Of a stretch of 14,417 nt of DNA, positions 1-7,907 are shown piece after piece. The notes under the pieces are model-generated. The model was not told where the DNA came from, searched no databases, and saw only the letters and a list, made by a program, of their open reading frames with translations. The position numbers and the translations under genes were made by a program. Location of the stretch: assembly GCA_005879505.1 (NCBI GenBank), contig VBKQ01000109.1:1-14417 (forward strand), in the 5' to 3' direction. The stretch is from Deltaproteobacteria bacterium. GTDB lineage: Bacteria > Myxococcota > Myxococcia > Myxococcales > 40CM-4-68-19. Position 1 is the first letter of the stretch. The number at the start of each line of letters is the position of its first letter.

Positions 1-795
1 CTCGACGCCGTCGCCGACGATCAACAACAGGATGTCCCGGTGGCTGCGCAGGAACGTCCCGGCCTCCACGATGGTGTCGACGTCTTGCGCGAAACCGAGC
101 ATTCCCGCGAACAAGACGACGAACTTCCCTTGGAGCCCCGCCTTCTGCCGGTAGGCGGTCTCGCGGGACGCCGGCCGGATGAGACGGGTATCGACCCAGT
201 TCGGCACGACGGCCACCTTCTGGGAAGCTACGCCCTCGCGGGCCATGTACTCGGCATTCCCGCGGGAGTGCACGGTGATCAGCTGCACGTTCCGATAGAC
301 CGTTCGCTCGATCTCTTTCAGCAAGCGGATGAGGGAGCGGTTCTTGAGGATGCCGAGATCGATCGCGTACTGCGGCACCAGGTCCTGGACGTTCAGCACG
401 TGGGGAATGCGCTTGAGGCGATGGAGCAGGGCTCCAACGATCCCGAGCGCCAGCGGCGGAGAATACGCCAGGGTCACCTGCACGTCCTTCACGCACAATG
501 CGGCGAGCAGGAATGCAAACGCGTTGAGGATCTGGCCCAGCCCTCGCAGGAACGCGGGAGCATGAGTCCGATGGATGGCGAAATTCGGGATCCGGATCAC
601 GCGGACGCCGCAGCGATCTTCCACGAAGATGCCGAGAAGGGATGTCTTTCGAGGACGGACCGCGCCCTCGGCGACCGAGGTGATCACCGTGACCCGATGT
701 CCACGGTGCGCGAGCGACTCCGCGAGCTCCCCCATGAGCAGTGCAGCGGAGCGGACTTCCGGCGGAAAGACGGTGGTGAGCATCAAGATGTTCAT
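1..795 (-). CDS. Glycosyltransferase family 4, WbuB-like (partial, C-terminus beyond left edge)
   Basis: This is the N-terminal 265 residues of a GT-B fold glycosyltransferase that would transfer a sugar from a nucleotide-sugar donor during surface polysaccharide or O-antigen assembly on the cytoplasmic face of the membrane. The N-terminal domain opens MNILMLTTVFPPEVRSA, with the usual Rossmann strand and PPE loop. VLNVQDLVPQYAIDLGIL (residues 133-150) matches the VQDLWPE-type segment of the WbuB group. VVPNWVD (196-202) marks the linker into the donor-binding domain, and FAGMLGFAQDVDTIVEA (229-245) starts that domain. The frame is open to base 1, so the catalytic EX7E region lies outside the window. 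The ATG at 795-793 overlaps the TGA of the upstream epimerase (ATGA), which implies translational coupling. The family call is secure; the sugar substrate cannot be told. Confidence 0.85.
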   Translation of the reverse strand, partial: MNILMLTTVFPPEVRSAALLMGELAESLAHRGHRVTVITSVAEGAVRPRKTSLLGIFVEDRCGVRVIRIPNFAIHRTHAPAFLRGLGQILNAFAFLLAALCVKDVQVTLAYSPPLALGIVGALLHRLKRIPHVLNVQDLVPQYAIDLGILKNRSLIRLLKEIERTVYRNVQLITVHSRGNAEYMAREGVASQKVAVVPNWVDTRLIRPASRETAYRQKAGLQGKFVVLFAGMLGFAQDVDTIVEAGTFLRSHRDILLLIVGDGVE

Positions 796-1744
796 GCGCT
801 GATCTTCTTCGGGGCCGGCGGCAACATCTCCTTCACCTGCTTCTGGACGACGGAGCGGACGGCGGAGGAGATTCCCGGCCCGAAGCTCGCGTGCTGCCGG
901 ATGCGGTCCCAGTGCTCGCGAAACCACCAGATCGTGTGCGCGATACCGTCTTCGAAGCGGGTGGAAGGCTCGTAGCCGATCAGCTTGCGGGCGCGATCGA
1001 CCGAAGCCAGCAGACGATTCTTCGTGTCCCACTTCCGCTTCGCGACGAGCTCGACGCCCGCCTTGTTTCCCACCGCGTCGTTGATCATCTCCGCCAGGGT
1101 CCCGATCCGGATCTCGCGTTCCGAAGCATTGCCCAGTAGATGAAGTTGGGGATCACGTTGCGGTACTGCCCGGGGACCTCGCCCGGCCCGTAGGAGTTGA
1201 AGAAGCGGGTCTTGACGATCTTCATGTCGTAGTGATGCGAGAAGAAATTCGCGTACAGCTCGCCGAGCATCTTGGTGATCTGGTACGGCGTCGTGAGATC
1301 CATCGACATGAAATCTTCGCGCAGCGGCAGCGGGGCCTCGCTGCCGTAGATCGAGCACCCGGACGAGGCATAGACGAACCTGGGCACGCCGCAGAGGCGC
1401 GCGTACTCGAGCAACTTCAACGTGCCCATCCCGTTCACCATCAGGTCGCGCTCGGGGTAGTCGACCGAGTTCTGGTTCGCGAAGAAGGCGGCCAGGTGGT
1501 AGACGAGATCGACTCTCTCGTTGAAGACGCGTTTGAGCGAGACGTCGTCGTCGACACTCCCTCGGACCACCATCACGCCCGGCAGCGAGGGGATGTTCCA
1601 TTCGTAGGCCGCGGAGAAGTCGTCGAGGATGATCACCAGCCTGGCGCCCGCCTTGACGAGCGCGCGCACGAGGTTGGTTCCGATGGAACCGCCGCCTCCC
1701 GTGACCAGGACTTTTTTCCCGTCGTAACTCTGCAGATACGACAC
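792..1744 (-). pseudogene. NAD-dependent epimerase/dehydratase (extended SDR) with internal deletion and frameshift
   Basis: The intact family converts nucleotide sugars, for example UDP-glucose 4-epimerase-like enzymes. The N-terminal part (about 206 residues from GTG 1744) has the NAD-binding motif GGGGSIG (16-22), YASSGCSIYGS (125-135), the catalytic YQITK (Y154, K158) and FFNSYGPGE (181-189), and ends in NFIYWAM. The C-terminal part (112 residues, from EREIRIGTLAEMIND to KKISA) is in another frame. The switch falls at about 1127-1133. In relatives these two blocks are separated by roughly 40 residues holding the substrate-binding segment and an RDFTxVxDI-type motif; here only about three residues remain, so a block is missing as well as the frame. 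The remaining length, 953 bases, is 2 modulo 3. The GTG start has GGGAGG nine bases upstream; an in-frame ATG at 1837 is less likely because the extra residues are not conserved-looking. As read, the product would be truncated. Confidence 0.8.
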
Positions 1745-1976
1745 TCCTGTCCCCCTCCCCTGCGCCGACGCGACCCGCGCGCAAACACGGGACCTCGGCG
1801 CAATCCCCCGCCCGCCAGGAGCCGGCCTTCTACTCATCCGACGTTAAGCACCCTGGGAGAGGTCGCCAACCTGCCGGGATAGCGGGAGGTGGTGCGAGGG
1901 CCTGCCTCGCTCAAAAAGCCCGAGTGCATGTCCGGTTGCCCACACACGGCCGGCCACGGCGGCGTCGACTTCGAGA

Positions 1977-1997
1977 CCCGAGCAAGGCGCGCTCGGG
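1977..1997 (+). repeat. Hairpin upstream of the Mg2+ ATPase gene
   Basis: CCCGAGC and GCTCGGG form a perfect 7-bp inverted repeat around a 7-base loop, with CCGATTTT directly after it. It could be a weak terminator insulating the ATPase gene or part of its control region. Which role it has cannot be told from sequence. Confidence 0.4.
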
Positions 1998-2067
1998 CCG
2001 ATTTTCATCTGAAGTAGGATCGAACCACGTCGAGAAGCTCTTGCGTGGCTTCCGCACGGGCCGTCTG

Positions 2068-2096
2068 TTGACTAGCTGCGGCATCATTCCACTGTA
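2068..2096 (+). promoter_or_regulatory. Possible sigma70-type promoter for the Mg2+ ATPase
   Basis: TTGACT at 2068-2073 is followed after 17 bases by ACTGTA at 2091-2096. The -35 box is close to consensus but the -10 box is poor. The position would put the transcript start around 2103, just upstream of the candidate start codons at 2108 and 2141. This is a weak, single-sequence prediction. Confidence 0.25.
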
Positions 2097-2107
2097 CCGC
2101 CGGGGAA

Positions 2108-4783
2108 ATGTGCCGACGATCGTCGGCTGCGAGGCGTTCCGTGCTCCGCGAAGCTCTCATAGACCTGAGGACGCGACGGCAGGCCGGCCGGACCGCCGCA
2201 GTGAACGGCCACCGCTCACTGGGGGCCGTGAAGCTCCACGAGGCCGCGCCCGGCTCTTCGGAGGACCTGTTCCGCGCGTATCGCACCGGGCCCGGCGGAC
2301 TGCCGCCGGCGGTGGTGGCGGCACGTCTGGAGGAGTACGGCCCCAACGAAGTCGCTCACGAGCGGCCCCCCAGCTGGTACGTCCAGCTCTGGCACGGCTT
2401 CGCGAACGCCTTCTCGGCGCTGCTGGCGGTATTGGCAACGGTGTCGCTGATCACCGGCGACGACGAGTCCGCGATCATCATCGGCGTGATGGTGCTGCTG
2501 AGCGGGCTGCTTCGCTTCTTCCAGGAGCGCCGCGCCAGCGTCGCCGCCCAGAAGCTCCAGGAGATGGTCCGGGTCACCTGCACCGTGGTGCGCGGGACCG
2601 AGAACGGAAACGCGACCGAGTCCGAGATCCCGATCCGCGAGTTGGTCCCTGGCGACCTGGTAAAGCTCTCGGCGGGAGACATGGTCCCCGCGGACGTGCG
2701 CCTGCTATCGGCGAAGGACCTGTTCGTCACGCAGTCCACGCTGACCGGTGAGTCGCTGCCCGTCGAGAAGACGGGAGCTCCCGTGCTCGGGCCGTCCCTC
2801 AACCCCTTGGAGCTGCCCAACGCGGCCTTCCTCGGGACCAACGTGGTCAGCGGCACCGCGACCGCCCTGGTCATCAATACGGGACAGGCGACCTACCTGG
2901 GGACGATCGCCGAGAGCCTGCTCAAGCGGCGCACGCTCACGAGCTTCGAGCAGGGCATCCGCGGCGTCAGCCTGCTCCTGCTGCGCTTCATGGCCGTGAT
3001 GACGGTGATCGTATTCGTCCTCAACGGGATCACCAAGAACGATTGGAAGGAGGCATTCTTCTTCGCGCTCGCCATCGCCGTGGGCCTCACCCCCGAGATG
3101 CTGCCGATGATCGTCACGGGGACGCTCGCCATCGGCGCGGTCTCGATGTCGCGGAAGAAGGTGATCGTCAAGCGCCTCAACTCGATCCAGAACTTCGGCG
3201 CCATGGACGTGCTCTGCACGGACAAGACCGGCACGCTCACCCAGGACCGCATCGTCCTGGAGAAGCACTGCAACGTGATCCGCGAGGAGGACGAGGGCGT
3301 ACTGGAATACGCCTACTACAACTCGCACCACCAGACCGGGCTCAAGAACCTGCTCGACAAGGCCGTCCTGGCGCACAAGACGGTATCCACCGCCCGCGTC
3401 AGCAAGATCGACGAGATCCCGTTCGACTTCTCGCGCCGGATCATGTCGGTCGTCGTGGACGTGGACGGCAACCGCATCCTGATCGCGAAGGGCGCGCCCG
3501 AGGCCATCTTCCGGCGCTGCAGCCGCATGGAGCTGCACGGCGACGTTCTCGAGATCGACCAGCTCATCCTGCCCGATCTGGTCGAGGAGTTGGACCGGCT
3601 CCAGTCCCAAGGCTTCCGCGTGCTCGCCGTTGCCTACAAGGACGTGCCCAGGGGCCGGTCGGTGTTCAGCAAGGACGACGAGCAGGACCTCGTCCTCCGC
3701 GGATACATCGCCTTCCTCGACCCGCCGAAGGAGTCCACTCGCGAGGCGCTGGCGGCGCTGGAAAAGCACGGCGTGCACGTCAAGGTGCTGACCGGTGACA
3801 ACGACATCGTGGCGAAGAAAATCTGCGCGGACGTCGGCCTGGCGATCGGACGGGTCGTCCTCGGACACGAGATCGAGGGCGCGAGCGAGGAGAGACTCAC
3901 GGCGATCGTCGAGGAGGCAAACCTCTTCGCGCGCCTCTCACCGGCGCACAAGGAACGGGTCGTGCGCGCGCTCCAGCGCAACGGTCACGTCGTCGGCTTC
4001 ATGGGCGACGGCATCAACGACGCATCCGCGCTCCGCGCGGCCGACGTCGGCGTCTCGGTGGACAACGCCGTCGACATCGCGAAGGAATCGGCCGACCTCA
4101 TCTTGCTGGAGAAGGACTTGCTGGTGCTGGAGCATGGGCTCTTCGAAGGACGCCGCGTATTCGGCAACATCGTCAAGTACATCAAGATGGGGACCAGCTC
4201 GAACTTCGGGAACATGTTCAGCGTCCTGGGCGCGAGCGCGTTCCTGCCGTTCCTGCCCATGCTCCCCATCCAGCTCCTCACCCAGAACCTCCTCTACGAC
4301 TTCTCGCAGCTCGCCATCCCCTTCGACCGCGTGGATGAAGAGTACGTGCTCAAGCCGCGCCAGTGGAGGATCGACGACATCCGGCGCTTCATGTTGTTCT
4401 TCGGGCCGGTCAGCTCGATCTTCGATTACGCCACCTTCGCGCTGCTGTTCTTCGTATTCAAGGCGAAGACGCCGGCGCAACAATCGCTCTTCCAGACGGG
4501 TTGGTTCGTCGAGGGACTCCTCTCCCAGACGTTGATCGTGCACATGATCCGCACCCGGAAGATTCCCTTCATCCAGAGCAGTCCGTCGTTACCGCTGGTA
4601 CTGACGACGGCTGCGGTGATGGCGGTGGGCATCGCGTTCCCGTTCATGCCGTTCGCGCGCTCGTTCGGGATGGTGCCGTTGCCACCTCGGTACTTCGGCT
4701 GGCTGATCTTGATCCTGCTGTCCTACGCCGCGCTCGCGCAGTCGGTGAAGGGCTGGTACGTCCGCCGCTACGGGTACAATTAG
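2108..4783 (+). CDS. mgtA: Magnesium-translocating P-type ATPase (MgtA type)
   Basis: This inner-membrane P-type ATPase is predicted to import Mg2+ using ATP. Counting from ATG 2108, the cation-ATPase N-terminal domain lies at about 45-90. TM1-TM2 are at about 98-137 and the actuator domain carries TGES at 213-216. TM3-TM4 follow, with the Mg-ATPase hallmark TPEMLPMIV (328-336). DKTGTLT has the phosphorylated Asp at 372, the nucleotide-binding domain includes KGAPE, and the hinge is GDGIND (633-638). The C-terminal membrane half holds SSNFGNMFSVL and PMLPIQLLTQNLLYDFSQ, both typical of MgtA/MgtB. The full length of 891 residues fits the family. The start is uncertain: the first 30 or so residues are Arg-rich and unconserved-looking. 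GTG 2141 has the best ribosome site (GAGG, 6-base spacing), and GTG 2201 or 2228 would still keep the N-terminal domain. No mgtC or PhoPQ gene is nearby. The gene ends 7 bases from the convergent cusA stop. Confidence 0.9.
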   Translation: MCRRSSAARRSVLREALIDLRTRRQAGRTAAVNGHRSLGAVKLHEAAPGSSEDLFRAYRTGPGGLPPAVVAARLEEYGPNEVAHERPPSWYVQLWHGFANAFSALLAVLATVSLITGDDESAIIIGVMVLLSGLLRFFQERRASVAAQKLQEMVRVTCTVVRGTENGNATESEIPIRELVPGDLVKLSAGDMVPADVRLLSAKDLFVTQSTLTGESLPVEKTGAPVLGPSLNPLELPNAAFLGTNVVSGTATALVINTGQATYLGTIAESLLKRRTLTSFEQGIRGVSLLLLRFMAVMTVIVFVLNGITKNDWKEAFFFALAIAVGLTPEMLPMIVTGTLAIGAVSMSRKKVIVKRLNSIQNFGAMDVLCTDKTGTLTQDRIVLEKHCNVIREEDEGVLEYAYYNSHHQTGLKNLLDKAVLAHKTVSTARVSKIDEIPFDFSRRIMSVVVDVDGNRILIAKGAPEAIFRRCSRMELHGDVLEIDQLILPDLVEELDRLQSQGFRVLAVAYKDVPRGRSVFSKDDEQDLVLRGYIAFLDPPKESTREALAALEKHGVHVKVLTGDNDIVAKKICADVGLAIGRVVLGHEIEGASEERLTAIVEEANLFARLSPAHKERVVRALQRNGHVVGFMGDGINDASALRAADVGVSVDNAVDIAKESADLILLEKDLLVLEHGLFEGRRVFGNIVKYIKMGTSSNFGNMFSVLGASAFLPFLPMLPIQLLTQNLLYDFSQLAIPFDRVDEEYVLKPRQWRIDDIRRFMLFFGPVSSIFDYATFALLFFVFKAKTPAQQSLFQTGWFVEGLLSQTLIVHMIRTRKIPFIQSSPSLPLVLTTAAVMAVGIAFPFMPFARSFGMVPLPPRYFGWLILILLSYAALAQSVKGWYVRRYGYN

Positions 4784-4790
4784 AACGCCT

Positions 4791-7700
4791 TCACGTCGCG
4801 CCTCGTGCGAATTGCGGAAGGCTCCGTCCTTTCCAGACGAGGTAGAGCGCGGGGTAGACGAGGAGCTCCAGCAATGCGGAGGTGACCACGCCGCCGACCA
4901 TGGGGGCCGCGATGCGCTTCATCACGTCGGCACCCGTCCCGTGCGACCAGAGGATGGGTACGAGGCCGACAAGGATCGTAGCCACCGTCATCATCTTCGG
5001 GCGGATGCGCTTTACCGCGCCGGCAACTACGGCCTCGCGCCCTTCGTCGCGCGTCCGAGGCTTGCGGTCCTTCCAGGCGAGATCGAGGTAGAGCAGCATC
5101 ACGATCCCGGTTTCGGCGTCGAGACCGGCGAGAGCGATCAGTCCGACCCACACCGCGACCGACATGTTGTAACCGAGCAACCAGAGGAGCCAGAACGCGC
5201 CGACGAGAGAGAAAGGCACGGCGAGCATGACCAGCAGCGCCTCGACCGCGCTGCCCGAGTTGAAGAAGAGCAGCATGAAGATGATCGCCAGCGTGAGCGG
5301 GATGACGATCGCGAGCCGAGCCTTGGCGCGCTCGAGGTACCGGTACTGGCCGGCCCAGTCGAGCCGGTAGCCGGGCGGGAGCTTCACCTTCTCCATGACG
5401 GCCTTCTTGGCGTCGCGCACGTAATCGTCGATGGGGCGCGCGGTGTCCGCGAAGACATATCCGGCGAGCTGTCCGTTCTCGTCCCGCAGCATGGATGGTC
5501 CGGATCGCAATCTCAGGTTGGCGACCTGACCGAGAGAGATCTGCGCTCCGTCCATGGTGGCGACGCGCACGCGACCGAGAGCGTTCACGTCTGACCGGAA
5601 GTCCCGCGCGTATCGCACCGTGACGGGGTACCGCTCGCGTCCTTCGACGGTCGTCGAGACAGTGAGGCCGCCGACGGCGGTTTCGACCACGTCCTCCACG
5701 TCTCCGACATTGAGGCCGAAGCGGGCGGCACGGTCGCGGTCGACGTCGAAATCGAGGAAGTAGCCTCCGCCGATGCGCTCCGAGAAAGCGCTGCGCGTCC
5801 CGGGCACGTCACGCAGGGCCGCCTCGATCTCCGCGCCGATCCGATCGATCTCCTTTGTATCTGGGCCCAGCACCAGGACGCCGAGGGGACTGCGGACGCC
5901 GGTCGCTAGCATCTCGGTCCGGGTCTGGATGGGCATCCACCATACGTTCGGCATCCCGGCGAACTGCATCGCGCCATCGAGCTTGCTCACCAATGCGTCC
6001 CAGTCCTCGCCGTTGGGCCACAAAGATGGATCCTTCAGCGTCACGACCGTCTCGAACATCGAGAGTGGCGCCGGATCCGTCGGGGAATCGAACCGCCCCG
6101 CCTTGCCGAAGACGCGTTCGACCTCGGGGAACCGGCGCAGCACCTGGTCCTGCCGCTGCAGCACGTCGCTTGCGGTGGTGTCGCTCATTCCCGGAACGCT
6201 GGTCGGCATGTAGAGGAGAGTGCCCTCGTTCAGCGGCGGCATGAACTCGCTCCCGAGAAGGCCCACGATGGGGAGCGTGACGATGATGAGCGCGACGGCG
6301 CCGCCGATCACCGGCCAGCGGAACCGCAGCGCGAATCGGCAGACCGGGTCATAGACGCGCGCGAGGATGCGCGAGATTGGATTGCGCTCCTCGGAGCGGA
6401 TGTGGCCCCGGATGAACGTCGTGGCGATTGCCGGCACGAGCGTGACCGACAAGACCGCCGCGAAGGCCATCGAGAAGGTCTTCGTCCACGCTAGAGGAGA
6501 GAACAGCCGCCCCTCGGTGCCCTCGAGGGTGAATACGGGCAAGAATCCTACGGTGATGACGAGCAGCGAGAAGAAGATCGGCCGGCCCACCTCCTGGAGC
6601 GCCGACACGACGACTTCCGCGCGCGGCTCCCTTTGTCCTGATGCCTCCCACGCTTCCAGCCTCTTGTGCACGTTCTCGACCACGATGATTGCCGCATCCA
6701 CCATCGCGCCGATGGCAATGGCGATCCCGCCAAGAGACATGATGTTGGCCGTCAGACCCATCTGCTTCATAGGAACGAAGGCCACCACAACTGCGATCGG
6801 CAGGAGCAGAGCGGGGACCAGGGTCGAGCGGAAGTGAAGCAGGAAGAGGAGGATCACCAGCGTGACGACGATCAGCTCCTCGATGAGCGTGTGCTTGAGC
6901 GTGTCGATGCTGGCGCGAATGAGCGTTGATCGGTCATAGGTCGGGACGATCTGGACGCCCTCCGGCAGGGTGGTCTGTATCTCTCGGATGCGCGCCTTGA
7001 CCGCATCGATCACCTGGAGGGCGTTGGTACCCGACCGCGCCACGACCACTCCTCCGACGACCTCGCCCTGGCCGTCCAGGTCCGCGAGCCCGCGGCGCTG
7101 GGCCGGACCGATCCGCACGGCGCCGATGTCGCGCAGCAGCACGGGCGTCCCCATGTGGGCTCCTAGGACGACCTTCTCCAGGTCGTGGGGGTCCTTCACG
7201 TAGCCGCGGCCGCGCACGTAGTGCTCCGTACCGCCCACCTCCAGGACGCGTCCGCCGACGTCGGCGTTCGACATCCGGACTGCCTCGACCACCTTGCCGA
7301 GCGGAATTCCGAGGGCCGCAAGCCGGTCCGGATCGACGTCGACCTGGTACTCCTTGACGAACCCTCCAACGCTCGCCACCTCAGCCACACCGGGAACCGC
7401 CTGGAGGGCGTAACGGACGTTCCAGTCCTGCAGCGATTGCAATTGCTGGAGCGTCGCATGGCCGGTCTTGTCGACCAGCGCGTATTCGAACACCCAACCC
7501 ACGCCCGTGGCATCGGGGCCGAGGATGGGCGTTACGCCCTGCGGAAGCTTGTTGGAGATGCTGGAGAGCTTCTCCAGCACGCGGCTCCGGGCCCAGTACA
7601 TGTCGGTCCCGTCTTCGAAGATCACGTTGACGAACGACATCCCGAACATCGACTGCCCGCGCACCGCAGTGACGCGCGGCGAGCCGAGCATCGAGCTCAC

Positions 7701-7907
7701 AACCGGGTACGTGATGTTGTCCTCGACCAGGTCGGGCGCGCGTCCCATCCATTCCGAGAAAACGATCACTTGCACGTCCGAGAGGTCGGGTACGGCGTCC
7801 AGCGCCGTGCTGCGCAATGACAGCACGCCCCACGCCGTGGCGAGACCCACTAGCAAGAGCGTGGCAAGCCGGTTCTTCGCGCACCAGGCGATGATGCGCG
7901 CGATCAC
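4791..7907 (-). CDS. cusA: CusA-type heavy-metal RND efflux pump, Cu(I)/Ag(I)
   Basis: This is the inner-membrane, proton-driven pump of a tripartite exporter that takes Cu(I)/Ag(I) from periplasm or cytoplasm out through the outer membrane. Its 1038 residues match the family length. TM1 is at about 13-31, followed by DLSDVQVIVFSEW (41-53) and the porter-domain signature GPDATGVGWVFEYAL (130-144). The three metal-binding methionines of E. coli CusA (573, 623, 672) have counterparts at M574 (VPGMS), M617 (APLSMFET) and M666 (TRTEMLATG). The proton-relay residues D405, E939 and K984 correspond to D404 (GAMVDAA), E932 (GLDAETG) and K971 (RPKMMTV). The complete methionine triad argues for Cu/Ag rather than Zn/Co/Cd. 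The start is GTG 7907, overlapping the adaptor's TGA by four bases (GTGA) with GGGGAAGG close upstream, so translation is probably coupled. The 3' end converges on mgtA with no visible terminator. Confidence 0.95.
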   Translation of the reverse strand: MIARIIAWCAKNRLATLLLVGLATAWGVLSLRSTALDAVPDLSDVQVIVFSEWMGRAPDLVEDNITYPVVSSMLGSPRVTAVRGQSMFGMSFVNVIFEDGTDMYWARSRVLEKLSSISNKLPQGVTPILGPDATGVGWVFEYALVDKTGHATLQQLQSLQDWNVRYALQAVPGVAEVASVGGFVKEYQVDVDPDRLAALGIPLGKVVEAVRMSNADVGGRVLEVGGTEHYVRGRGYVKDPHDLEKVVLGAHMGTPVLLRDIGAVRIGPAQRRGLADLDGQGEVVGGVVVARSGTNALQVIDAVKARIREIQTTLPEGVQIVPTYDRSTLIRASIDTLKHTLIEELIVVTLVILLFLLHFRSTLVPALLLPIAVVVAFVPMKQMGLTANIMSLGGIAIAIGAMVDAAIIVVENVHKRLEAWEASGQREPRAEVVVSALQEVGRPIFFSLLVITVGFLPVFTLEGTEGRLFSPLAWTKTFSMAFAAVLSVTLVPAIATTFIRGHIRSEERNPISRILARVYDPVCRFALRFRWPVIGGAVALIIVTLPIVGLLGSEFMPPLNEGTLLYMPTSVPGMSDTTASDVLQRQDQVLRRFPEVERVFGKAGRFDSPTDPAPLSMFETVVTLKDPSLWPNGEDWDALVSKLDGAMQFAGMPNVWWMPIQTRTEMLATGVRSPLGVLVLGPDTKEIDRIGAEIEAALRDVPGTRSAFSERIGGGYFLDFDVDRDRAARFGLNVGDVEDVVETAVGGLTVSTTVEGRERYPVTVRYARDFRSDVNALGRVRVATMDGAQISLGQVANLRLRSGPSMLRDENGQLAGYVFADTARPIDDYVRDAKKAVMEKVKLPPGYRLDWAGQYRYLERAKARLAIVIPLTLAIIFMLLFFNSGSAVEALLVMLAVPFSLVGAFWLLWLLGYNMSVAVWVGLIALAGLDAETGIVMLLYLDLAWKDRKPRTRDEGREAVVAGAVKRIRPKMMTVATILVGLVPILWSHGTGADVMKRIAAPMVGGVVTSALLELLVYPALYLVWKGRSLPQFARGAT

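Larger units (their letters stand above)
1745..2107. other. Intergenic divergent region between epimerase and Mg2+ ATPase genes
   Basis: No convincing gene is seen here. The region should carry the promoters of the minus-strand sugar genes and the plus-strand ATPase. Two short hairpins are visible: GCGAGG/CCTCGC at 1894-1910 (6-bp arms, 5-base loop) and CCCGAGC/GCTCGGG at 1977-1997 (7-bp arms, 7-base loop). The second is followed by CCGATTTT on the plus strand, which looks weakly like a terminator. I see no long leader resembling the known mgtA Mg2+ riboswitch. Open frames crossing this stretch on both strands lack recognisable protein features. Confidence 0.5.

Noticed and set aside
40..975. 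A 311-codon plus-strand frame at the left edge
   Set aside because: It is opposite a clear glycosyltransferase that is open to the window edge on the minus strand.
1894..1910. Hairpin GCGAGG/CCTCGC followed by TCAAAAAG as a terminator
   Set aside because: The A-run follows the stem on the plus strand, and on the minus strand the T-run precedes the stem, so neither direction fits an intrinsic terminator.
1924..2751. A 275-codon plus-strand frame overlapping the ATPase start
   Set aside because: It is very Arg-rich and out of frame with the ATPase, with no family resemblance.
2705..3868. A 387-codon open frame on the minus strand
   Set aside because: It is antisense to the core of the P-type ATPase, is unusually rich in Asp/Glu/Val/His, and lacks recognisable motifs.
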